A stretch of 20,792 nucleotides of DNA from Alistipes sp. CAG:514 (GTDB lineage: Bacteria; Bacteroidota; Bacteroidia; Bacteroidales; UBA932): contig HF986011.1 of NCBI GenBank assembly GCA_000431015.1, positions 1 through 20,792 on the forward strand, written 5' to 3'. Below the pieces are notes generated by a model, which had not been told where the DNA came from, did not search any database, and worked only from the letters and a program-made list of their open reading frames with translations. Made by a program: the position numbers and the translations under genes. Below, one piece after another: positions 6,645 to 12,574 of the stretch. The first letter of the stretch is position 1; every line of letters starts with the position of its first letter.

Positions 6645-7241
6645 TCAGATCGTCAGGACGTTAATAGTCGTGTTCGCAAGGTCATAGACCTCATCGAGGA
6701 CCGCCCCGTTGGAGAAGACAATCCCGTTCCGCTCCTCCACTCCGGCGGCTTTATGAATATGCCCGAACAGATGAAGTTTCGGACGGATCCGCATCACGCG
6801 CTGCCACAACAGAGGCTCACCGTAATGAATCTCATCAGAAAGGTCAAGAATATCCTCGGGCGGCTGATGGGTGACAAGAACGTCCGTGTCCGGAGGTATA
6901 TTCATAAAATCATTCTCCGCACGCCTGTTAATCGCATCCTCGAAGAACATCGGCACGCCGTAGAATTTGACCCCATCAATCTGGACTCCGGAATTACAGA
7001 GATAGTGGCAATTCTCGTCAAGCCCTTCAAGCCCCGCTCCCCGAAGGCAGAAGTCGTGATTGCCGGCGATGAAGACCTTGTGCCTGTAGGGCAGATCGCA
7101 GAACCATTCCATAAAGTCCAAAGCCTCCCCTTCGGTTCCCATCATCGTGAAATCCCCTGAATGCACGATCACATCACCCTCTGGCAGATTCGTCAGCTGC
7201 CGGTGCATGTTGTGGGTGTCCGATATGTGAATTATTCTCAT
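6645..7241 (-). CDS. Calcineurin-like metallophosphoesterase
   Basis: A 198-residue cytosolic phosphoesterase with all metal-binding motifs: SDTH (D8, H10), SGD (D30), GNHD (N61, H62, D63), THQPP (H125) and GHIH (H161, H163). Two metals bound by these residues catalyse phosphoester cleavage in the family. Substrates range from phosphoproteins and nucleotides to nucleic acids, and the sequence does not decide between them. Its ATG at 7241-7239 overlaps the TGA of the small upstream reading frame in an ATGA arrangement, typical of translational coupling. FtsK follows 64 bases later. The operon promoter is at 7383-7390. Confidence 0.92.
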   Translation of the reverse strand: MRIIHISDTHNMHRQLTNLPEGDVIVHSGDFTMMGTEGEALDFMEWFCDLPYRHKVFIAGNHDFCLRGAGLEGLDENCHYLCNSGVQIDGVKFYGVPMFFEDAINRRAENDFMNIPPDTDVLVTHQPPEDILDLSDEIHYGEPLLWQRVMRIRPKLHLFGHIHKAAGVEERNGIVFSNGAVLDEVYDLANTTINVLTI

Positions 7242-7368
7242 ATTCCTTGGTCTTTGAACATCGTCTTGGCTTTCCTGAGAGCCTCTGCAGAGCCGTTATC
7301 GATGCGGTTTTATTCGTGATGATGAACTTCGCCGCCACCATAAAGAAGATGTCCCGTGTTTGCTCCAT
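7238..7368 (-). pseudogene. Small gene with an apparent one-base frameshift, first in the phosphoesterase/FtsK operon
   Basis: ATG 7368 sits about 15 bases after a perfect -7 box and opens a frame MEQTRDIFFMVAAKFIITNK. That frame runs without a stop into the phosphoesterase gene. A second frame (SAEALRKAKTMFKDQGI) ends in a TGA at 7240-7238, overlapping the phosphoesterase ATG as ATGA. ATG to TGA is 131 bases, one short of a 43-residue protein. One missing base, for example in AATAAAAC, would join the two frames into a sensible small helical protein. The first ~25 residues (DIFFMVAAKFII and SITALQR) align without gaps to my memory of the FtsK gamma winged-helix start, but the following IGYNRA motif is not there. 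A sequencing error, real mutation or programmed slippage are all possible. Confidence 0.5.
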
Positions 7369-7382
7369 AACCTTGTTTTTCG

Positions 7383-7419
7383 CAAAGATAGGCTGCCACG
7401 CTGCCATTTTGCAGCAGTG
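7383..7419 (-). promoter_or_regulatory. Operator/promoter of the small gene/phosphoesterase/FtsK operon (regulon 1 site D)
   Basis: On the minus strand the -7 box is TATCTTTG (7390-7383). The dyad spans 7399-7419 and is centred at 7409, again 19 bp upstream. It is the most symmetric copy: CACTGC-N9-GCAGCG on the minus strand. On the plus strand it reads CGCTGCCATTTTGCAGC, very close to sites A and B. The leader to ATG 7368 is very short. Confidence 0.65.
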
Positions 7420-7697
7420 ACGGACTGGTCTTTGTGAATATTATGGAGCGGGATCATACGCTTCTTGTTCTTGCCGCAAAATTGCCACGCTTCATTCCGA
7501 CAGGAGACTCCGAGAGGTGACTTCCTTACGAAATGCCTTCAGCCCGGCAGCCTCCAGAACAGCCCAGAAGCGGCATCCGGCTGAAAAACTATTGCCTTTG
7601 CCAAGGAGTATTTCAGCCTCATCCCAAGCTCTGCCATCTGGATTGGCAATCGCGCTGAAGGCGTTTTGTAAAAAGGAAGCCGCATGGCCGGAAGGCA
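7420..7697. other. Stretch without a confident gene, downstream of the chimeric methyltransferase frame
   Basis: A 68-residue minus-strand frame (7698-7492, ending AGLKAFRKEVTSRSLLSE) and an overlapping plus-strand frame (7517-7819) are both open. Neither has a recognisable domain, a promoter or a coding-like start context. The minus-strand frame follows directly on the tandem repeat at the end of the chimeric gene. I see remnants of unknown origin here and cannot support a gene call. Confidence 0.4.
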
Positions 7698-7713
7698 CGC
7701 ACTACCGCACTAC
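7698..7713. repeat. Tandem 8-bp direct repeat at the 3' end of the chimeric frame
   Basis: CGCACTAC occurs twice in a row (7698-7705 and 7706-7713), running through the stop codon of the minus-strand frame. CACTAC also occurs twice near 9358-9374, just beyond the other end of this gene. A simple short repeat is the safest reading; a junction or target-site scar is possible. Confidence 0.4.
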
Positions 7714-7922
7714 CCCAACAGCACGCAATCAAAGTCCGTCTTACAGCAGCAAGACCGCTTGTAGTCAAAGCCGTAGATGCGCATATACGCCTCCGCGACC
7801 TCTTTTGCCCCATTGTTGAACGGATTCGACAGATTCGTCGAAACAACAACTGACATCTCTGGTGTCAGCACCTGACCGTTTGAGCGCCTGATTCTTTTGG
7901 GAGTGATTCTGAATGCTTTCAT
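7710..7922 (-). CDS. DUF6140-like small protein, read in frame with the upstream DnaB fragment
   Basis: A 70-residue segment from ATG 7922: MKAFRITPKRIRR, then NGQVLTPEMSVVV, then NPFNNGAKEVAEAYMRIYGFDYKR, ending in a Cys-rich tail and TAG. The order (FRxT, TNG-like, GMSVEV-like, a SNP segment with a repeating G, then AxxRxYGxD) matches what I remember of stand-alone Bacteroidales proteins called DUF6140, and the length fits a complete member. No stop separates it from the DnaB-like segment upstream. It is either translated from its own ATG or as the tail of the chimeric frame. Function is unknown in the family. Confidence 0.5.
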   Translation of the reverse strand: MKAFRITPKRIRRSNGQVLTPEMSVVVSTNLSNPFNNGAKEVAEAYMRIYGFDYKRSCCCKTDFDCVLLG

Positions 7923-9270
7923 TGTAACTCCATCGCTAATTATCTCCTCGTAGAACTTGCCTTGCTTAAGATCGCAAGTCAACTCTACTGTACCAATATT
8001 ACCGCGTGTGTTTTTTGCTATAATAAATTCGCCGATTATCTGTCCGTCAATCTTGTCCCAACCTATTCCATTGTGCATCAGAATGATGACATCCGCTAGT
8101 TCCTTAAGATCCTTGGAATCGCTGATATCGTCCATTTGGGGACGATCCGGTCCACGCTGCAATTGTGACAGAACAATTATAGGGACCTTCAGTTCTTCCG
8201 CAGCCTTCTTCAAACTTTTAGTGACACAATCCATTTCTTCCTCTCGCGGTCCATTTGTCCGAAAAGGCTCAGGCTTCTCCATATTTCCGTCCCAGGACCG
8301 GAACAGACTCAATATCGCCTCATCCCGGCCATCAACGGGCAGATAAACGACCTTCTCTTCACTGCTTACGTCCACAATCTCCGAAGCGGCGTACTTCTTC
8401 TGATACGGATGATCCAAATCGGAAATGCCTTGGCTGTAGGATACAGTAATCAGCTTGCCATTACCGGCAGGAACCATCCGAATAATGACCAATTCCTGCA
8501 GCACCTCATCCTTGGCGAACGTATCCTTACGGGTATTGAACAGGTGGATAAGGTCAATGCTGACGTGCTGGAAAAGGAAATCCCGGAATGACTGGAAATA
8601 CCGTCCGGACGCAAAGCTTCTCGGCGTGATGAAGATCATCTGTCCGTCTTCCGCGACCAGTTTGGCGCAGATGGCCATGAACAGAGCGTAGATGTTTGTC
8701 TGCCCATCGACGATGCTGGCACAGGAGCGCGTGTGAATATCGTCCTTGGCCAACTTGAAATAAGGCGGATTGGAAATGATATAATCAAACTTCTCTGTGC
8801 CGGACAAATCGCCAAAGATGGTATCGGTGCCGTCAAGGCACTCGCACTTCTCCAGGACGAAATCTGATTCGTTCAGCTGGTAATCAAGTTTCACTTTTCT
8901 ATCGCCGCACCAAGTCTTCAAATAAGAAAGAACGTCCTCAGTGAGCGGCACGACCTTTTTGTCGGTCTCGTAAAGTGTAAGAGAAATATGCTCCGGAACG
9001 ATTTCTTGAACGATATGCTCAATTAAGGCACAGGAAAGAATAGCCAGACCGCAGCCGGGATCCAAAATCGAAACATCTTTATTCCCCGAATAAGCAGCCA
9101 GTCTGCCCATAAACTCCGAAATGGACAGTGGAGTAAAAAAACTGACCTTTATTCTTCTTATCCTTCTGGATGGAGGCCCCTGTATACCCTTTTCCGACCC
9201 TCTCAACGTACTTGGCAGGCCTTTCTCCGGCAAGCGGTTTGATATGAGCATTCTCTGAAGCCATCGGCAT
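7923..9270 (-). pseudogene. Frameshifted Eco57I-type adenine methyltransferase N-terminal part fused to a DnaB helicase C-terminal part
   Basis: From ATG 9270 the frame begins MPMASENAH and reaches DKKNKGQFF, the start of the methyltransferase KGQFFTP motif. In a run of seven T (9141-9135) the frame shifts by one, and TPLSISEFM continues in the next frame. Then come motif I as ILDPGCGLAIL (usually DPGxGTGIL, so degenerate) and motif IV SNPPYFKL, followed by VDGQTNIYALFMAI and ITPRSFASGRYF, as in M.BsuBI/PstI-like N6-adenine methyltransferases. After PFRTNG, near 8250, the sequence becomes DnaB-like: REEEMDCVTKSLKK, VPIIVLSQLQRG, RPQMDDISDSK, then IIAKNTRGNIGTVEL. The DnaB part lacks Walker A and B. 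Neither enzyme should work. A deletion joining two genes, followed by a slip in the T run, explains it best. Confidence 0.8.
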
Positions 9271-9286
9271 CGAAAGCTATGGACTA

Positions 9287-9294
9287 CAAATTTA
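9287..9294 (-). promoter_or_regulatory. -7 box of the methyltransferase gene
   Basis: TAAATTTG on the minus strand (9294-9287), a perfect TAnnTTTG match, 17-24 bases before ATG 9270. This supports starting the gene at 9270 or at the second ATG at 9264, rather than in the longer frame that begins at 9344. Confidence 0.5.
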
Positions 9295-9330
9295 CTGATT
9301 ATTTTCTGATCCTTTACATTGACCTTTATG

Positions 9331-9349
9331 AAAAGTTTCCCCAACTTTT
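9331..9349. promoter_or_regulatory. Inverted repeat upstream of the methyltransferase promoter
   Basis: AAAAGTT (9331-9337) and AACTTTT (9343-9349) around TCCCC, a perfect 7-base inverted repeat. It lies about 40 bp upstream of the methyltransferase -7 box. It could be an operator, or a weak terminator for plus-strand reading since T follows it. Confidence 0.35.
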
Positions 9350-9465
9350 TTCAGTCCACTACAATTCACTACGCCCAAACGGAGTAACACCCTCCGCCGA
9401 ACCACTTGCACAATTCGCTGATTTTTTTGTAACTTACAGTCAGAAATCAAACCCTACTGCAAGCT

Positions 9466-9834
9466 ATGAAGATCCTCATCGACAACGACCACGGGGCCGA
9501 TACTCCCGGCAAGCGGAGCCCCGACGGCGCCCTCCTGGAATACGCCTGGAACCGAGAGATAGCGGCCCGCATCGTCACCGCCCTCACCGCCCTGGGACTC
9601 GACGCCCGGCTCCACCTCCCTGGCAAACACCCCCGCACCGACTACACCGACGGCGACCTAGACCTCGAAGCCGACTTCTACATCCTCCGCCACACCAGCT
9701 GCCCCAGCGTCCTCGTAGAGAACTTATTCATGGACTCCAAGCCCGACTGCCGCTTCCTCCTCTTCGAAGAAGGCAAACAAGCCATCGTCAACCTCCATGT
9801 CGACGGCATCAACTTTTTCCTCGGCATCAGATAG
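9466..9834 (+). pseudogene. N-acetylmuramoyl-L-alanine amidase (Amidase_3) with an internal deletion
   Basis: The frame is intact at 122 residues, but Amidase_3 proteins of this Bacteroidales type are usually about 165-175. The N-terminal part (IDNDHGADTPGKRSPDG, with Zn ligand H9, and E25 in LLEYAWNREIA) and the C-terminal part (ADFYILRHT, CPSVLVENLFMD with catalytic E85, EEGKQAIVNLHV) are both well conserved. They are joined at about residue 48 (LGLDAR to LHLPGKHPRTD). The missing middle normally carries SIHxNA, whose His is the third zinc ligand. The canonical DNGHG is DNDHG here. It is probably inactive against peptidoglycan. The gene is C-rich and codon use differs from its neighbours, which fits transfer. 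It sits beside the chimeric methyltransferase in what looks like decayed element DNA. No signal peptide. Confidence 0.8.
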
Positions 9835-9862
9835 TCTCACTTCTCTGAAATTTTAATTATGG

Positions 9863-9904
9863 GCGCCTTTGCGAAATTTGGTTTCGTAGGCGTCTATTAT
9901 TTTT
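9863..9904 (+). terminator. Possible terminator of the amidase gene, overlapping the DUF3825 operator
   Basis: The outer stem GCGCCT (9863-9868) pairs with AGGCGT (9888-9893). The inner stem CGAAA (9872-9876) pairs with TTTCG (9882-9886). A short internal loop separates them, and CTATTATTTTT follows. The same bases form the operator dyad and -7 box described in the next entry, so either or both roles are possible. Confidence 0.45.
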
Positions 9905-9905
9905 G
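9868..9905 (+). promoter_or_regulatory. Operator/promoter of the DUF3825 gene (regulon 2 site 1)
   Basis: The dyad TTTGCGAA-N7-TTCGTAGG spans 9868-9890 and is centred at 9879. The perfect -7 box TATTTTTG (9898-9905) begins 19 bp downstream. The first half-site and the spacing are identical to the WYL-2 promoter. Transcription from here gives a leader of roughly 185 nt. A second -7-like box, TACCTTTG, is at 9945-9952. Confidence 0.6.
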
Positions 9906-9912
9906 CAATCAG

Positions 9913-9930
9913 AACGAAGGATAGTTCGTT
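9913..9930. promoter_or_regulatory. Second CGAA/TTCG dyad in the DUF3825 leader
   Basis: AACGAA (9913-9918) and TTCGTT (9925-9930) around GGATAG, a perfect inverted repeat with CGAA-N6-TTCG at its core. It lies at the expected transcript start of the 9898 promoter and about 23 bp before the second -7-like box at 9945. It could be a tandem operator or an RNA hairpin. Confidence 0.4.
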
Positions 9931-10096
9931 ACAAAAGAAAAATGGCTACCTTTGTTTTAGGATGTCCTTGGGCTGCCAGTGGTAGCAATGTAATACCAAG
10001 AAGAATCCGAGGTCTCTCTCTCCTGGTTCGTCCGCATTCAAGGGACTGATTAGAGACTTAGTATTAACGAAGCGGACAACAAATACTATTGTTTTT

Positions 10097-11356
10097 ATGG
10101 TTACTAATGAAACAACCAAAGCCAAAGAGGGCCTTTTTAGATTCGGACTCGTGGCCAATCTCAAACAAGGAGTCTTCCTCAAAGAACTGCATCGTGTCAT
10201 CGAAGGGGCCGTCGAAGAGCTTCCGAGTTCACAGGAACTACGTGAGATTGCGGACGATGCATCAATCATCTACCTTAACGCCAATGGTTATCCTCAAGAC
10301 AGGGATGGCGCTCCTGTCACTGAAACAATGGCTAAGTTCATTGCTTTCAATACGGGGTATCAGACCCTTGAAGGGGAAGATGTTTATGGATGGTTCGAGA
10401 AAGAGGAAAACGGGGTCTTTGTCGGCGTAAACTGGAACACAATGACTGAAATCCGAGCCTACGCTTCTGTACAGAAGTTCCAGTTGAAGAGTTTTAAAAT
10501 GGGTAAGTTCTATTTCAAGGACCTTGACAACTGCAACGCCTTTCTGGAGGACCTGGCACGGAAGACTATTGACGAAGACTGGAATTACAAAAAGAAACCC
10601 TCGCGGATTTCGGCTCCTATTCTGCGCTCGTATATCCAAACTCTTTTTTCAAAACTAGAAAAAGAACAGGAGGCCGGAGAATCCGATAAGATCATCCGTA
10701 GCAGAGACGGAAGCCACATCATATTCAATACGAATCTCCTTGACCGGTTTTTCAATGACGAGTACATCATCGCCGAGGTCAAAAAAATAGACGATACAGA
10801 AGAAGTCTACATAAACCCTGTTCGGGTATCCAAGGATTCTGGCTCTGAACTCATCAAGTATGGCTTCTCGAGGAACGTAGCGCCAAAGCCCCCCAAGTTT
10901 TTCGACAATGTAAACGAGGTTATTTTCCATCCAGAGTATTATATTGAGAAAAGTTACGATAGCCTCACACATATTATAGAACAACGTATCGACCGGTTCC
11001 CAGAGGAGCAGAAAGGAAAGACGGCGGACTATCTTGCGAGTAAACTCTATAACGCAATTGACTATGCTTTAGCCATTGCCCAGCGCAACTACAAGTATAT
11101 CGTTCCCATTTACTACCCTCGGTTCGACACAATTTCCTTTATAATGCCAATCTTTCTTGAGAGGAGCTACAAGAAGCGGCCTGATTTTGCCCTTGTGCTT
11201 CAGAACATACCTCCCGTCTTGAATGACGAAGGGAAGGTCATTGAAGAAGGCTATTATGTGGCACGCACAATTCTGGACCTTGAAGATGGCTATCAGGACG
11301 CCAGAGTAATTGCGAAACCAGACGAATCGTGGCTTAATCCCGGTGAAATCAAATAA
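10097..11356 (+). CDS. DUF3825-like domain protein
   Basis: A 419-residue cytosolic protein. The C-terminal ~240 residues follow the pattern I associate with DUF3825: ILRSYIQTLFSKL near 175, HIIFNTNLLDRFFNDEYIIAEV near 208, the IEQRIDRFPE segment, AIAQRNYKYIVPIYY near 340, IMPIFL, PDFALVLQN, and the ending YQDARVIAKPDESWL. The N-terminal ~165 residues are unrecognised; they begin LFRFGLVANLKQG and include a second FNTGYQT...DVYGWFEKEE segment that resembles the FNTNLL...EYIIAEV region, so the protein may contain an internal duplication. Function is not established. Some DUF3825 proteins have been linked to RNA-related domains, which is only a hint. A terminator follows directly, so the gene is monocistronic. 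It shares its operator with WYL-2. Confidence 0.65.
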   Translation: MVTNETTKAKEGLFRFGLVANLKQGVFLKELHRVIEGAVEELPSSQELREIADDASIIYLNANGYPQDRDGAPVTETMAKFIAFNTGYQTLEGEDVYGWFEKEENGVFVGVNWNTMTEIRAYASVQKFQLKSFKMGKFYFKDLDNCNAFLEDLARKTIDEDWNYKKKPSRISAPILRSYIQTLFSKLEKEQEAGESDKIIRSRDGSHIIFNTNLLDRFFNDEYIIAEVKKIDDTEEVYINPVRVSKDSGSELIKYGFSRNVAPKPPKFFDNVNEVIFHPEYYIEKSYDSLTHIIEQRIDRFPEEQKGKTADYLASKLYNAIDYALAIAQRNYKYIVPIYYPRFDTISFIMPIFLERSYKKRPDFALVLQNIPPVLNDEGKVIEEGYYVARTILDLEDGYQDARVIAKPDESWLNPGEIK

Positions 11357-11360
11357 GATG

Positions 11361-11390
11361 GGGGCGCTCGTTAGGGCGCCTCTTCTTTTG
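11361..11390 (+). terminator. Terminator of the DUF3825 gene
   Basis: The stem GGCGC (11363-11367) pairs with GCGCC (11376-11380), extended by G-T and G-C pairs to 11361 and 11382, around an 8-base loop. It is followed by the T-rich TCTTCTTTTG. It starts five bases after the stop codon. Confidence 0.7.
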
Positions 11391-11401
11391 TTCTTTGAGA
11401 C

Positions 11402-11439
11402 TTTGCGAAGATACATTTCGCAAAATATCCGTATCTTTG
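11402..11439 (+). promoter_or_regulatory. Operator/promoter of WYL-2 (regulon 2 site 2)
   Basis: A perfect dyad: TTTGCGAA (11402-11409) and TTCGCAAA (11417-11424) around GATACAT, centred at 11413. A perfect -7 box, TATCTTTG (11432-11439), begins 19 bp downstream. The dyad covers the expected -33 region, so binding should block transcription. This is the classic layout for autorepression by a WYL-type regulator. Confidence 0.75.
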
Positions 11440-11463
11440 CCTCCGTAACCAATTAGGAACAGT

Positions 11464-12552
11464 ATGCCAGCCAACAAAAACGCAGTCGTAAGATATATTA
11501 TCCTGGATAGGATGCTGTCTGATCAGCACCATTACTATACCCGCACACAGTTGTTGAATGCGGTGAACGATTACCTAAAAGGTGTTGACGAAGCCCTGCA
11601 GGTGAGCAAGCGCACAATAGAGATGGACCTGAGGGACATGGAGGATATTTTTCAGATTGACCTCGATGAAAGCAAGGTCATCAACGGAAAGAAGGCTATT
11701 AGATATGCTGACCAGACGAGATCCATCTTCTCAAAGCCTCTGTCGGACGATGAGAAAATGCTTCTCAAAGAAGCGCTGAGCACGCTTGGACAGTTCTCCG
11801 GGCTGGATAATTTCGTGTGGCTGGATGACCTGAAAACAAAGCTGGGGGATCAATTATCTTTCGGCGGGAGTGAGTTAGACGCAGTGAATGGAACCCCTCA
11901 GAGAAGGGTAATAAGTTTCAGTTCAAATGAATTCCTTCAGAACAAGGAATATTTGGGATGGTTTTTCTCTGCTATAACCAACAAGAAAGTCGTTTCCATC
12001 ACATACCGGAAGTTTGATGCAGAGAACGCGCAAGTAATCATCGCCTACCCTTATATGCTTAAGCAATATAGGGACAGATGGTATCTGCTATGTACCCCTA
12101 CCTGCGACAAAAAACTGCCTTACAACCCACATTTTATTGCCAATATCCCACTGGACAGGATTGAGGCCTATGAGGAAGTTCAAAACATTCCTTATGTGGA
12201 GTGCCAGGTTGACATCGACGAACTCTTCGATGACATCGTGGGCGTGACATATTACTGGGACAAACCCGTAGAACACGTTGTGTTCGCTGTTCACAAGTCC
12301 TCCGCCAACTATATCCGCACAAAGCCGATTCATCCTTTCCAAGCCGAATTATCAAAGGATGATCAGATTGAGATGAGGAAGAAGAATCCTATGCTAAAGG
12401 ATTTCTACTTCTTTTCCTTAGACTGCAAACTGAACTATGAACTGTCTTCACTATTCAGAAGCTATGGTTACAACCTGGTGGTTATCTCTCCGGCCAGTCT
12501 CAGAGAAGAGATGAAAGAAAGCGCGAGAAAACAACTTGAGTTTTACTCTTAA
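11464..12552 (+). CDS. WYL-domain transcriptional regulator (WYL-2)
   Basis: A 362-residue protein. The N-terminal winged helix (about 5-85) has a recognition helix VSKRTIEMDLRDME (47-60). A linker region (90-150) leads to the WYL domain (about 165-240), with DRWYLLC at 204-210 and IPLDRIEAY just after. A WCX-type C-terminal domain (about 250-360) completes the usual three-part architecture, close in size to regulators of the BrxR/CapW type that repress defence loci. It is not a close copy of WYL-1, and the operators also differ. ATG 11464 lies 25 bases after the -7 box. It converges on the zinc-ribbon gene, with 22 bases between the stops. The perfect dyad in its own promoter suggests autorepression (inference). 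Confidence 0.92.
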   Translation: MPANKNAVVRYIILDRMLSDQHHYYTRTQLLNAVNDYLKGVDEALQVSKRTIEMDLRDMEDIFQIDLDESKVINGKKAIRYADQTRSIFSKPLSDDEKMLLKEALSTLGQFSGLDNFVWLDDLKTKLGDQLSFGGSELDAVNGTPQRRVISFSSNEFLQNKEYLGWFFSAITNKKVVSITYRKFDAENAQVIIAYPYMLKQYRDRWYLLCTPTCDKKLPYNPHFIANIPLDRIEAYEEVQNIPYVECQVDIDELFDDIVGVTYYWDKPVEHVVFAVHKSSANYIRTKPIHPFQAELSKDDQIEMRKKNPMLKDFYFFSLDCKLNYELSSLFRSYGYNLVVISPASLREEMKESARKQLEFYS

Positions 12553-12574
12553 GGACTCATTTTGTTGGGATCGG

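Noticed and set aside
7698..7713. CRISPR-like or attachment-site reading of the tandem repeat
   Set aside because: Only two adjacent 8-base units without spacers, no cas genes and no integrase in the window.
7492..7819. Overlapping 68-residue (minus) and 100-residue (plus) frames as genes
   Set aside because: No domain, promoter or start context on either strand, and they overlap each other and the chimeric gene; kept only as an uncharacterised stretch.
9142..9344. Longer N-terminus of the methyltransferase frame starting at 9344 (MGKLFIKV)
   Set aside because: It runs through the -7 box at 9287-9294, and it encodes SRRIRRIKVSFF where the other frame encodes the conserved DKKNKGQFF. It is an out-of-frame shadow upstream of the T7 slip.
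9942..10049. 35-codon reading frame in the DUF3825 leader as a gene
   Set aside because: Its ATG sits just before the second -7-like box, and the peptide has no recognisable features; noted only as a possible upstream reading frame.
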